Source of the DNA: an uncultured Flavobacteriaceae bacterium
GTDB taxonomy: Bacteria > Bacteroidota > Bacteroidia > Flavobacteriales > Flavobacteriaceae
DNA length: 64,000 nucleotides
Direction: 5' to 3'
Assembly (NCBI GenBank): GCA_947488435.1
Contig: CANKZG010000001.1
Span: 1,480,308-1,544,307 of the forward strand
A model generated the notes under the pieces. That model made no database searches. It worked only from the letters and a program-made list of their open reading frames with translations, and had not been told where the DNA came from. Each line of letters starts with the position of its first letter. The stretch's first letter is position 1. This document shows positions 25,796 through 34,809 of the stretch, in pieces. A program made the position numbers and the translations under genes.

Positions 25796-27714
25796 ATAGG
25801 TGCATTTATAATTACTGAAATTCCATTGCCAGGAGTAGAATCAACAACAAAAGAACCATTGATTTTTTGAAGTCTATTTTCTACCGAAGTCAATCCTAAT
25901 CCATTTTTTGTCTTCGATAGATCATAGCCAACACCATCATCTTCAAAAAGAACATTAAGAATATTATTATCTTCAGAAAATTGAATGTTTACGGTTTTGG
26001 CTTTGGCATGTTTAATAGTATTGGTCAAAAGCTCTTGGATAATCCGGAACAATTGTAATGCGATCATTCCTTTAATTTTTTGTTTCAAATCAATATTAAT
26101 CACGTCAATTTCTAGTTGCTTCGAACTTTTAATACGTTGCGCTACTTTTTTGACGGCAGGAATAAGTCCTTTATCTACCATTACACTAGAATTTTTTTCG
26201 TAAGCAATGTTCCTAACATCTTCATAAGATTCATCCAATACATTTTTCAACCTTTTATGCAATGATGCATCGATGTCTTTTATTTCTTCTACAAATAACT
26301 TTAAAGCAGAAAGTTTACCGCCAAGACTATCGTGAAGCTCTCCTGCAATTCGTTGCCGTTCATTCTCTTGTCCTTCTATCATTGCCTCCAATCCAATAAG
26401 TTCCTGATCTTTTAATAACCGATCTACTTTTTGTTTTTCCAGTTCTTGTGCTTGTTCGGCAATTACTTTCTTTTTTCTAACATTCTTTAACCAAAGATAT
26501 CCAAGTATTATGGTTAGACCCAACAAACTCAGGACTCCTAAAAATAGATTTCTGTTTTGAATCCGTTTGGTATCTGTTATAAGATTCATATTTTGTAGGT
26601 TAAGGATTTCTTTTTCTTTCTGAGCAGTTTCATATTGAATGGATATTTTGGCAACAGCATCCTGAATTTCTGCTTTATGAATACTATCATTTAAAGCAGA
26701 CATCGCTCTTGAATACCGTATGCCTTTTTCGGTATTTCCCATGGCGTGATTGGTTTGCGATAAATTATTGAGAACTACAACTCTATTTGACCCTTTGGAA
26801 TAGGGAAGGGCCTTATCTAAATATTGTAAAGCGTTGGAATAGTTTTTTTTATTCAAATTCAGATAACCTAGATTATTGTATAGTGTACCTATCCCATCAT
26901 TATTTTTTATTTCTTTTCGAATAGCCAATGCGTGTGATAGGTATTTATCTGAAAGCGCATAATCTGACTCTAAATAAATATTCCCCAAATTATTGTATAT
27001 CCTTGCCAGAGAAAACTTGTCGTTTCTTGCTTTTGCAATATTTTCAGCTTCCAAGAAATACGATTTTGCTTGTATGGTATCTCCAGACTTTAAGGAAAGA
27101 ACTGCTAAATTTGGTAATGTTATGGCTTGAAAGGGAACCATTTTATGAGTTTTGAAAATATGCAAAGCTTTTTTCCCGTAGACAATAGCCTGAGAAACAT
27201 CCTGTAACTCTCCAAATGCAGAAGAAATATTGTTGTAACACTTACCCATGTTTATACTATCGCCAACTTTTTCAAAAAAAGATGCACTAGTGATGAGCGT
27301 TTGAACAGCATTTTTATAGCTCCCTTTGCGCAATTGTACCGCTCCTAAGCTTATTTGAACTGCAGCAGTCTTATCAGCAGCATTTGCATCTTTCAATGAT
27401 GCAATAGATTTTTTAAACTGATATTCTGCCGAATCTAGTTGGTTAGTGTAGAAGTAGCCGCGCCCTAATTGATTGTGAGCTTCACTCTTTATAGAATCGT
27501 TTTGAGTTTGCAATGCTTTTAATCCGTGAACTTTAGCTTGAGAAAGATTAATTCTTTCTAAGGCTTTGGCAAGTTGTAGATGTATCTTGGTAGCTTCTTC
27601 GTCGGTAGTGGAAGTGTTAAGTAGTTGTTTTAAACTATCAATTTTAGTCTCTTGTGCCATGAGGCTGAAACAAAATGAAAATAGCAAAATGGGAATAAGG
27701 ATATATCGTAACAT
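25792..27714 (-). CDS. TPR-containing sensor histidine kinase (HisKA_3 type)
   Basis: 640 residues. A signal peptide (MLRYILIPILLFSFCFS, MAQE) leads to a periplasmic array of tetratricopeptide repeats (about 40-330, for example YNNLGNIYLESDYALSDKYL and YNNLGYLNLNKKNYSNAL), then a coiled segment, one membrane helix (LFLGVLSLLGLTIILGYLWL, near 390-410), the phospho-acceptor helix RIAGELHDSLGGKLSALK, and an ATPase domain with N-box IIQELLTNTIKHAKA, DDGVGYD and NGLGLTSVENRL. This is the typical flavobacterial TPR kinase of the LuxR-regulator class. The signal sensed is unknown. Confidence 0.93.
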   Translation of the reverse strand: MLRYILIPILLFSFCFSLMAQETKIDSLKQLLNTSTTDEEATKIHLQLAKALERINLSQAKVHGLKALQTQNDSIKSEAHNQLGRGYFYTNQLDSAEYQFKKSIASLKDANAADKTAAVQISLGAVQLRKGSYKNAVQTLITSASFFEKVGDSINMGKCYNNISSAFGELQDVSQAIVYGKKALHIFKTHKMVPFQAITLPNLAVLSLKSGDTIQAKSYFLEAENIAKARNDKFSLARIYNNLGNIYLESDYALSDKYLSHALAIRKEIKNNDGIGTLYNNLGYLNLNKKNYSNALQYLDKALPYSKGSNRVVVLNNLSQTNHAMGNTEKGIRYSRAMSALNDSIHKAEIQDAVAKISIQYETAQKEKEILNLQNMNLITDTKRIQNRNLFLGVLSLLGLTIILGYLWLKNVRKKKVIAEQAQELEKQKVDRLLKDQELIGLEAMIEGQENERQRIAGELHDSLGGKLSALKLFVEEIKDIDASLHKRLKNVLDESYEDVRNIAYEKNSSVMVDKGLIPAVKKVAQRIKSSKQLEIDVINIDLKQKIKGMIALQLFRIIQELLTNTIKHAKAKTVNIQFSEDNNILNVLFEDDGVGYDLSKTKNGLGLTSVENRLQKINGSFVVDSTPGNGISVIINAPI

Positions 27715-27816
27715 ACTTTAAATCAATTTCTTAAATATACAGAATATGTTTGGTAGTACCTTTGGAAGGTAAAATCAGTCTTTTTTTCGTTTAATAAAAA
27801 ACTGGATAACTGTTGT

Positions 27817-28524
27817 TTATAATCTGGATTGTACCTCGGAAATGATGTCTTTGTACTTTCGTAAAACGCGATCCCACTCTCGAAAAAGTTCATCGGATTT
27901 TGCACTTGTAAGTGCAATACGAGATTCTTCGCTCACCATTTTTATTTTAAACGCTAGTGGGTTTTCCGAAGATTGTTTCACAATGATTCGCGTTCTGATG
28001 GTATTTTGTTTAAATGTTTGCAATTGCCAGGCAGTACGGATATAACCGGTCTCCTTATCCGTTAATTCAATGACATCCAAATAGGAAAGTACAATTTGAT
28101 TTATAAGGCGCCAAGCTCTATCTTTTCCTAACTTAGTTCGTACTTCAATATCTACATTAGCAATGTCTGTTTGAATCGATGCATCAAATGCATCGTCAGG
28201 CTGCATTTTTACAAAATAACTTTTAGGTGGATTAGAGATGTTTTTTTTATTGCAAAACTCAATTTCATATCGCAGAAACCCCACCTTGACTACTCTTACA
28301 TTAACACAACTATTCTTAGGTATGGTAACTGAAGCGTTACCTTTTCCAATGAGTTGACCATTTACGTATATGTCTGCATCTTGTTCAGAAGTACTGACCG
28401 ACACTTTTTTTTTGCCATAAATAACAATTGAATTATTTGCAGCCAAAGATGAAGTGCTCATGATACAAATAAAGACACCAAGTAATGGGAAAAGGCGAGA
28501 TGCGAACTGTTTTATATTTTTCAA
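27817..28524 (-). CDS. Secreted PEGA-like domain protein of unknown function
   Basis: 235 residues. Signal peptide MKNIKQFASRLFPLLGVFIC..., probable cleavage near SLAA. Residues about 40-90 fit a PEGA-like surface-layer domain: VSTSEQDADIYVNGQLIGKG, VTIPKNSCVNVRVVKVGF, with a possible disulfide between the Cys in KNSCVN and EFCNKK. The rest (RTKLGKDRAWRLINQIVLSYL, TRIIVKQSSENPLAFKI) is not recognised. It lies 102 bases upstream of the histidine kinase on the same strand; whether they share a transcript is unclear. Confidence 0.65.
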   Translation of the reverse strand: MKNIKQFASRLFPLLGVFICIMSTSSLAANNSIVIYGKKKVSVSTSEQDADIYVNGQLIGKGNASVTIPKNSCVNVRVVKVGFLRYEIEFCNKKNISNPPKSYFVKMQPDDAFDASIQTDIANVDIEVRTKLGKDRAWRLINQIVLSYLDVIELTDKETGYIRTAWQLQTFKQNTIRTRIIVKQSSENPLAFKIKMVSEESRIALTSAKSDELFREWDRVLRKYKDIISEVQSRL

Positions 28525-28550
28525 AGTACTATTAGTTTTTAAGGATTATC

Positions 28551-28558
28551 CAAACTTA
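28551..28558 (-). promoter_or_regulatory. Possible -7 element for the PEGA-like gene
   Basis: On the minus strand TAAGTTTG matches TAnnTTTG, 27 bases before the ATG. The -33 region at the right spacing reads TATG, only a partial match. Confidence 0.35.
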
Positions 28559-28654
28559 AGTCTGATAATTGCAGAGGCATATACCTAATATTAGGTATTT
28601 TTTTTACTTCTGGTTACCTGTAGTTTGGACCTGTAAAACCATAACTAATTTAAA

Positions 28655-29236
28655 ATGAGAAATCAATCAAAATATGTGTTACTAGGTTTAATGTTATTTA
28701 CACTAATGGCATGTGATGTTATTGAAGATATTGTAGAACAGGATATAGATGTTCCCGTTACTTTTGTGCTTGATTTGGATATTATTGTGCCAGAGAACGC
28801 CGAAGCTCCAAACACACCTACAAGTTTTTTCGCGGTTCCCAATGCAATTGATGTTTTAAACATTGCTGAAGTATCGGATCGATTTGGAACTCCAGAGCAA
28901 ATTCAAAGCATTCGTATAACTAATGTGCAATACGAGTATCGTAATTTCAGTGGAAATGTAGATGCGGTATTAAGTGGTTCTTTTAATTTCTTTGGCGGCT
29001 CACCAAATACTGAAGTCTTTTATCCCACAGAGCCAGTTAACGCTGCAGAAGCAGATTTACTTGGAGATCGATTTAATTTAAACGGCGATTATTCACCGAT
29101 AAACGAAGTACTAGAAACAACAACAGTATTTGCAGTTGGATATGATGGACTTACATCGCATAATCCGGTAATTGTAGGTGTTCGATTAACAATAAGTGTT
29201 ACCGTTACAGGAACCCTTAATATAGACGATCTATAA
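28655..29236 (+). CDS. Lipoprotein of unknown function
   Basis: 193 residues. The signal peptide LLGLMLFTLMAC ends in a lipobox; the mature protein begins CDVIEDIVEQDIDVPVTF. Acidic residues after Cys+1 resemble a surface-export signal but without the Ser-rich form. The body has alternating beta strands (IQSIRITNVQYEYRNFSGNVD, VIVGVRLTISVTVTGTLNI). No domain recognised. It diverges from the PEGA-like gene; a near-consensus TAGTTTGG at 28620-28627 could be its -7 box. Confidence 0.65.
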   Translation: MRNQSKYVLLGLMLFTLMACDVIEDIVEQDIDVPVTFVLDLDIIVPENAEAPNTPTSFFAVPNAIDVLNIAEVSDRFGTPEQIQSIRITNVQYEYRNFSGNVDAVLSGSFNFFGGSPNTEVFYPTEPVNAAEADLLGDRFNLNGDYSPINEVLETTTVFAVGYDGLTSHNPVIVGVRLTISVTVTGTLNIDDL

Positions 29237-29358
29237 AGCCCTAGATAGATGTTAAGAGACATTTATTATGAGGCTAGAATTACTGTAAATAGGATGCTAA
29301 AGGAGACTGTTAATCTTAATGCATAGAACAGTACTAAAAACCATAAGAAGATCGAATT

Positions 29359-29967
29359 ATGAAAAATCTTATACAAAAAACAACGGTTGCTATTATTCTA
29401 CTTTTTTGTTATCAAAATATGAACGCACAAGATCCTGCAAGTCCTATTTGGGGTGTATATGCTTCTGGAGTGGGAGAGCCGTTAAAATCGGGAATGGATC
29501 CATGTCAAGTTACCTATACTGTCGCTTTAATGACTGATCCCAATATTGTCGCGAACCTTGGTTATGGAACAATGGGAAGTGTCGGTACTGGCCTGACATA
29601 CAGCGAAGCGTCTAATTTACTTCGAACCTTTGGACGCTATTTTGAAGATGAACCAGACGGTATTTATAAACTTACACCATGCGAAGTACCTCCTTTTTCT
29701 GCTAGTGGTGTATTTAATACGCCTTGGAATAAAATGACACTTCGGCATTCCGGAAATAACATCAGCGGTACATATAAGTACTATAACGGGAAAGTTACGG
29801 GTACACTTAGGGGACTTGTTCTTACCGGGACATGGACGCAAAGCAACTCTTCAGGAGATTTTATTTTCACATTTTCAGCTGATGGATCTTCTTTTACGGG
29901 TAAATGGCGTAGTAAAGGAGGAACAACTTGGAGCAACGGTTGGAATGGAAACCGTGTGCAACAATAA
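29359..29967 (+). CDS. Secreted beta-rich protein of unknown function
   Basis: 202 residues. Signal peptide MKNLIQKTTVAIILLFCYQN, cleavage near MNAQ. The mature N-terminal half (SPIWGVYASGVGEPLKSG) contains two Cys (DPCQVT and LTPCEVP) that could form a disulfide. The C-terminal half repeats short strands ending in Gly-Thr/Lys-Trp (HSGNNISGTYKYYNG, LRGLVLTGTWTQSN, SADGSSFTGKWRSKGG), a lipocalin-like meander seen in many secreted proteins. No enzyme motif found. It is convergent with the OmpA-family gene. Confidence 0.65.
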   Translation: MKNLIQKTTVAIILLFCYQNMNAQDPASPIWGVYASGVGEPLKSGMDPCQVTYTVALMTDPNIVANLGYGTMGSVGTGLTYSEASNLLRTFGRYFEDEPDGIYKLTPCEVPPFSASGVFNTPWNKMTLRHSGNNISGTYKYYNGKVTGTLRGLVLTGTWTQSNSSGDFIFTFSADGSSFTGKWRSKGGTTWSNGWNGNRVQQ

Positions 29968-29998
29968 GACGAATTTTCGAAATAAATTGATTTATAAA

Positions 29999-30823
29999 TT
30001 ATTGCTTATTCTTCATTTCTTCCTTAATGGTATTATAAAAGGATTGAAAATTAGCCTCGATCACAATTTCTGTAACAGTTTCCACAACCGCTTCAGAACC
30101 ATATTCACTTCTTCCAATAGCTGTTATCCGTTTGGGATCTACGGTGTAAGATGTTTGCAAAATTCGAGCAATGGCAGCTGCTTGCCTCGAACTTAAATCC
30201 CAATTGTCTATGCTTTTATCTGTTTCCTTAAAGGATAAGGCATTGCTGTTACCCTCAATGCTGAATTTTAAATCAGGATTAGTATTCAAAACTGTAGCAA
30301 TTTTCTGCAATAGAGGTTTCGCAGTTTCTTCAATATTGAAGTTTTTGTCGTCTTCACCGAATAAAGTTAAATTAGGTATGGTAAGGATTACTTCCCCATT
30401 TCTGATACTTGTTTTTGCTTCACCTTGCAGAGCGCCTTTAAATGCTGTAAGGACAACTAAGGTGATAGAGTCATTACTGCTTAACGCATCTTTTACAATT
30501 TTTAACTGATTTTCCTTTTCGCGCAAACTGGCTAGGGCCTTTTCTACGTTTTCAGAATTTTTGCTTGAAACTTCTGAGAAGCTTTTTAAATTTTCAAGTA
30601 AGGTAGCATTCGTTTTTCGAACTTCTTGTAGTTCTGCTTCGGCAACTTCCATACGAGCTAGACTTACTTTTTCGCCTTTTCTTGCTGAGGCAAGCGCAGT
30701 TTGTATGGTATCTAATTTCAACTTCAATTCGTCAATTTCAAAAAGTAAGTCCTTTTTTTTCTGAGCTTGACCAATAAAAGTTCCTAAGACTAAGATTAGG
30801 GTAAATAAAGTAGTTTTTTTCAT
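29999..30823 (-). CDS. OmpA-family envelope protein with coiled coil
   Basis: About 274 residues from the ATG at 30821-30823. Signal peptide MKKTTLFTLILVLGTFIGQAQ. A long coiled coil follows (about 25-125: LLFEIDELKLKLDTIQTALA, EVAEAELQEVRKTNATLLENL). The C-terminal domain is OmpA/MotB-like, with PLLQKIATVLNTNPDLKFSIEGNS and LSSRQAAAIARIL, PKRITAIGRSEYG, which normally bind peptidoglycan. It probably links the outer membrane or periplasm to the cell wall. The start four codons upstream is also an ATG; the later one fits the signal peptide better. Confidence 0.8.
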   Translation of the reverse strand: MKKTTLFTLILVLGTFIGQAQKKKDLLFEIDELKLKLDTIQTALASARKGEKVSLARMEVAEAELQEVRKTNATLLENLKSFSEVSSKNSENVEKALASLREKENQLKIVKDALSSNDSITLVVLTAFKGALQGEAKTSIRNGEVILTIPNLTLFGEDDKNFNIEETAKPLLQKIATVLNTNPDLKFSIEGNSNALSFKETDKSIDNWDLSSRQAAAIARILQTSYTVDPKRITAIGRSEYGSEAVVETVTEIVIEANFQSFYNTIKEEMKNKQ

Positions 30824-30880
30824 AAATCCGGACAATTTTATTTTTTTATTCTGTCGTTTTCTAAAGTGTTACTTACGATG

Positions 30881-33715
30881 TTAATGTGCTTCCAGCCAGT
30901 TCTCACCCAGACCTAATTCTACATCCAAGGGAACAGCTAACGCATATGCATTCTCCATTTCTGCTTTAATTAAGGGTTTTAGGGTATCCAATTCAGGCTT
31001 ATAAATATCAAATACCAATTCATCATGCACTTGCAGCAGCATTTTTGAAGTGTAATTTCCTTCCGTTAGTTTTTTATGGATATTAATCATGGCAATTTTT
31101 ATAATATCAGCGGCGCTACCTTGGATAGGTGCATTTACGGCATTTCGTTCCGCTGCTCCTCGAACAATTGCGTTGCCCGCATTAATATTTTTTAAATAAC
31201 GTCTGCGACCTAAGACCGTTTGAACATAACCATTGTCTCTGGCAAAATCAACCTGTTCGCCCATAAAATTTCGCAATTTTGGATAGGTTTTATAGTAGGT
31301 TTCAATAAGTTCTTTAGCTTCTGATCTGCTTAAATCAGTCTGGTTGCTAAGTCCAAAGGCAGAAACTCCATAAATAATCCCAAAGTTAACGGTTTTTGCA
31401 TTGCTTCGTTGTTCCCTAGTCACATCACTAATAGGAACATTAAACACTTTAGAAGCCGTTGAGGCATGAATATCTTCACCATTTTTAAATGCTTCGATCA
31501 TGGTAGTTTCATCGCTTAATGCAGCTATAATTCGAAGCTCTATTTGCGAATAATCGGCTGCTAATAAAATATGATCACTGTCCCTTGGAACAAAGGCTTT
31601 TCGTACCTGTCGTCCCCGTTCTGTACGAATTGGGATATTCTGTAAATTAGGATTATTACTACTTAAACGACCTGTAGCGGCTACGGTTTGCATATAATCG
31701 GTATGCACACGTCCAGTACTAGGAGCTACTTGCTCAGGAAGAGCATCCACATAGGTGCTTTTTAACTTTGAAAGCCCGCGATAATCTAGGACATCTTGAA
31801 TAATTTGATGATCCTTTGCTAGATAGGACAGTACATCCTCAGCGGTGGAATATTGGCCCGTTTTTGTTTTTTTCGGCTTATCTACCAATTTCAATTTATC
31901 GAACAAAATTTCTCCCAATTGTTTTGGCGAAGCAATGTTAAAAGTTTCTCCTGCTTTTTCATAAATATCTGTTTCAAGAGATTTAATATCATTATCCAGA
32001 TCTCCTGATAAATTCTCTAAAAACTCCTTATCCAAATTAATGCCTTCCAATTCCATGTCGGCTAATACACTTAACAGCGGAACCTCAATCGTTTTGAAAA
32101 GTTCTTCGGTTTTTGCCTCTATCAATTCTGGTCTAAAATGCTGAGCAAGCTGAAAGGTTATATCAGCATCTTCAACAGCATATTCTGTCTGTTGTTCTAT
32201 GGGTACTTGTCGCATAGAAAGTTGATTTTTACCTTTCTTGCCAATCAATTCTGTTATAGAAATAGGGGTGTAGTTAAGATAGGTTTCTGCAAGTACATCC
32301 ATATTATGCCGCATATCAGGATTAATTAGATAATGAGCTAGCATGGTGTCAAAATAAGCTCCTTTAATCCGTACGCCATACTTATGAAGCACTTTTACAT
32401 CATATTTCAGGTTTTGACCTATTTTCTCGATATGTGTTGCTTCAAAGAAAGGTTGTAACTGATTAATCAACTCCTGAGATTCGTTTTTGTCTTCTGGAAA
32501 AGGAATATAAAAGCCCTTTCCAGTTTCCCAACTAAAAGCAATACCCACCAACGTTGCTTCTAATGGGTTTATAGAAGTAGTTTCCGTATCAAAACAAACC
32601 GAGCTTTGCTTCATAAGATTTTGTATAAAAAGCTTCATGCTTAAACCAGCTGTAACTGTTTGATACAAATGAGACACATTTTTTGCACTTTTTCTACTAG
32701 ACACTTCCGTTATCGTTGCAGATCCATTTTCAGCCCCTCCTTCAAATAAAGAGAACTGACCACCACCTGCTTCTTTAGGTGGTTCGGAAGAAGTAGTAAC
32801 CTTAGCATCCTGGACTTCAGAAGAAGGCTCTGGATTAAAGAGTTTAATAAATTGATCTTTTAGTCTTCTAAATTCAAGTTCTTCAAAAATTAGTTGCACC
32901 TTTTCTGCATCAGGGGCCGACATTTCGTAATCCTCAGCATTAAAAGTGACTGCACAATCCAAACAGATTGTAGCAAGTTTTTTAGAAAGCAGTCCCAATT
33001 CCGCATTTGCCTCTACTTTCTCTTTCATTTTGCCTTTGAGCTTATCAGTATTTGCCAATAAACCTTCCATCGATCCAAAATCGGCAATGAACTTACGCGC
33101 AGTTTTGTCACCAACACCAGGTAATCCAGGGATATTATCACTAGCATCACCCATCATTCCCAAATAGTCAATAACCTGCTCAGGCCGTTCAACACTAAAT
33201 CTTTTCTGAACTTCAGGTATTCCCCAAATTTCAATACCATTCCCCATTCGAGCTGGCCGGTACATAAAAATATTTTCTGAGACTAATTGCCCAAAATCCT
33301 TATCTGGGGTTACCATGAACACTTTGTAATCTTCCTTTTCCGCTTGTTTGGCAAGAGTGCCAATAATATCATCAGCTTCCCAGCCTTCCAATTCTACCAC
33401 AGGAATATGCATTGCTTTTAAAATATTTTGAATATAAGGTACTGCAATGCGGATCGCGTCAGGAGTCTCGTCCCGATTTGCCTTATATTCCGGAAATAAT
33501 TCTGTACGCTCTGCACTACCACCTTTATCAAAACAAACTGCTATATGATCGGGTTTTTCGCGTCGAATTACATCCAGCAAGGAATTCATAAAACCCATAA
33601 TGGCCGAGGTGTCCATTCCCTTGGAGTTAATCCTTGGATTTTTAATTAACGCATAATAACCTCTAAATATTAGGGCAAATGCATCGAGTAAAAAAAGTCT
33701 TTTTTGGTCTGCCAT
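30881..33715 (-). CDS. polA: DNA polymerase I
   Basis: 944 residues, full length. The 5'-3' exonuclease (1-290) has LFLLDAFALIFRGYYAL, VVELEGWEADDIIGTLA and YLGMMGDASDNIPGLPGVG. The 3'-5' exonuclease (about 350-540) keeps its metal site (VCFDTETTSINPLEA, DADITFQLA), so proofreading should work. The polymerase has LLAADYSQIELRIIAALS, the O-helix RSNAKTVNFGIIYGVSAFG and LLQVHDELVFD. It fills gaps in repair and removes RNA primers. A TAACTTTG at 33738-33745 lies 23 bases before the ATG and may be the -7 box. Confidence 0.97.
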   Translation of the reverse strand: MADQKRLFLLDAFALIFRGYYALIKNPRINSKGMDTSAIMGFMNSLLDVIRREKPDHIAVCFDKGGSAERTELFPEYKANRDETPDAIRIAVPYIQNILKAMHIPVVELEGWEADDIIGTLAKQAEKEDYKVFMVTPDKDFGQLVSENIFMYRPARMGNGIEIWGIPEVQKRFSVERPEQVIDYLGMMGDASDNIPGLPGVGDKTARKFIADFGSMEGLLANTDKLKGKMKEKVEANAELGLLSKKLATICLDCAVTFNAEDYEMSAPDAEKVQLIFEELEFRRLKDQFIKLFNPEPSSEVQDAKVTTSSEPPKEAGGGQFSLFEGGAENGSATITEVSSRKSAKNVSHLYQTVTAGLSMKLFIQNLMKQSSVCFDTETTSINPLEATLVGIAFSWETGKGFYIPFPEDKNESQELINQLQPFFEATHIEKIGQNLKYDVKVLHKYGVRIKGAYFDTMLAHYLINPDMRHNMDVLAETYLNYTPISITELIGKKGKNQLSMRQVPIEQQTEYAVEDADITFQLAQHFRPELIEAKTEELFKTIEVPLLSVLADMELEGINLDKEFLENLSGDLDNDIKSLETDIYEKAGETFNIASPKQLGEILFDKLKLVDKPKKTKTGQYSTAEDVLSYLAKDHQIIQDVLDYRGLSKLKSTYVDALPEQVAPSTGRVHTDYMQTVAATGRLSSNNPNLQNIPIRTERGRQVRKAFVPRDSDHILLAADYSQIELRIIAALSDETTMIEAFKNGEDIHASTASKVFNVPISDVTREQRSNAKTVNFGIIYGVSAFGLSNQTDLSRSEAKELIETYYKTYPKLRNFMGEQVDFARDNGYVQTVLGRRRYLKNINAGNAIVRGAAERNAVNAPIQGSAADIIKIAMINIHKKLTEGNYTSKMLLQVHDELVFDIYKPELDTLKPLIKAEMENAYALAVPLDVELGLGENWLEAH

Positions 33716-33737
33716 ATTAAATTTTCTTGGAAGTTTT

Positions 33738-33745
33738 CAAAGTTA
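33738..33745 (-). promoter_or_regulatory. Possible -7 element of polA
   Basis: TAACTTTG on the minus strand matches TAnnTTTG and lies 23 bases before the ATG. The -33 position (19 bases away) reads TATG, a partial match only. Confidence 0.4.
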
Positions 33746-33771
33746 CAAAGATGAACGACTATAGCATAAAA

Positions 33772-34767
33772 CTATGTCTTAATATATGCCGCTGAGGGGT
33801 GATTAATATGCCCATTTTCAGAATAAACACGATAGCTGAACCCTGGATGAATACAATAACCGCCTGTTTCACCTTGTTTATTCACTGCTATGAACCCGAT
33901 TTGAAAGTCAACTTTGTCTTTATTTTTTTCTATGATCCGTTTTACACCCTCCTCGCAGGCTTCCTGAGGCGATTTCCCTTGCCGCATTAATTCCACAATT
34001 AAAAAGCTGCCAACGGTGCGAACAACTTCTTCGCCTACTCCCGTTGCGGTAGCTCCTCCCACTTCATTGTCTACAAAAAGGCCAGCCCCAATAATTGGAG
34101 AGTCGCCCACGCGACCTCCAATTTTGTAGGCCATGCCGCTAGTGGTACATGCTCCAGAAATATCACCATTGCTATCGATTGCCAACATGCCAATAGTATC
34201 GTGATTTTCAATATTGATAATTGGTTTGTATTGCGAAGTTTTTTTCCATTCCTGCCATTCTGCTTTAGATTTCTCTGTTAACAAATTCGTTTTCTTAAAG
34301 CCTTTTTCATAGGCGAAATGTTCGGCTCCCTTTCCTGCTAACATAACATGAGGTGTATCTTCCATAACTTTTCGAGCAACAGTAACTGGGTGAGCAATAT
34401 TTTGCATACAAAGCACAGCGCCACAATTCCCATCTTTGTCCATAATGCAGGCATCTAAGGTGACATTACCATCTCTATCTGGTCGTCCACCAATGCCAAC
34501 AGTTTGATTGTTTATATCTGCTTCTTCTATGCGAACACCCTGTTCTACAGCATCTAAAGATGACCCTCCATCTTTTAAAACCTCCCAAGCTTTTGCTGAG
34601 GCATTATGAAAATCCCAAGTGCAAATCACAATAGGTTTAATGCTTTTTAAATTTTTCTGATTAGTAGGTAAAATATTGGATTCTTGCTTGCAAGAGACCA
34701 CTAGTGAAGCTGAAATCAATCCAGCAGAACCAGCAGCTGAATTTTTAAGGAATTTTCTTCTCTTCAT
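33772..34767 (-). CDS. N4-(beta-N-acetylglucosaminyl)-L-asparaginase-like lipoprotein (Ntn hydrolase)
   Basis: 331 residues. The N-terminus MKRRKFLKNSAAGSAGLISA with SLVVSC combines a twin-arginine-like start with a lipobox. The body is a glycosylasparaginase: IGGRPDRDGNVTLDACIMD, then NHDTIGMLAID, where the Thr of HDTIG becomes the N-terminal nucleophile after self-cleavage, and IGGRVGDSPIIGAGLFVDN with the substrate-binding Arg/Asp, GGATATGVGEEV. It would split the GlcNAc-Asn bond of N-linked glycopeptides, probably for scavenging. It is divergent from cutC with only about 42 bases between starts. Confidence 0.9.
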   Translation of the reverse strand: MKRRKFLKNSAAGSAGLISASLVVSCKQESNILPTNQKNLKSIKPIVICTWDFHNASAKAWEVLKDGGSSLDAVEQGVRIEEADINNQTVGIGGRPDRDGNVTLDACIMDKDGNCGAVLCMQNIAHPVTVARKVMEDTPHVMLAGKGAEHFAYEKGFKKTNLLTEKSKAEWQEWKKTSQYKPIINIENHDTIGMLAIDSNGDISGACTTSGMAYKIGGRVGDSPIIGAGLFVDNEVGGATATGVGEEVVRTVGSFLIVELMRQGKSPQEACEEGVKRIIEKNKDKVDFQIGFIAVNKQGETGGYCIHPGFSYRVYSENGHINHPSAAYIKT

Positions 34768-34809
34768 TCGTTGAGGTTGCGTATTTTTAAACAGTTAAAG
34801 ATACGAAAA

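Noticed and set aside
27723-27917. 64-residue minus-strand ORF between the PEGA-like gene and the kinase
   Set aside because: Half of it overlaps the 3' end of the PEGA-like gene in another frame, and no signal or coupling supports it.
29319-29537. 72-residue plus-strand ORF
   Set aside because: It overlaps the signal peptide and start of the secreted protein at 29359 in another frame; the latter has a clear signal peptide.
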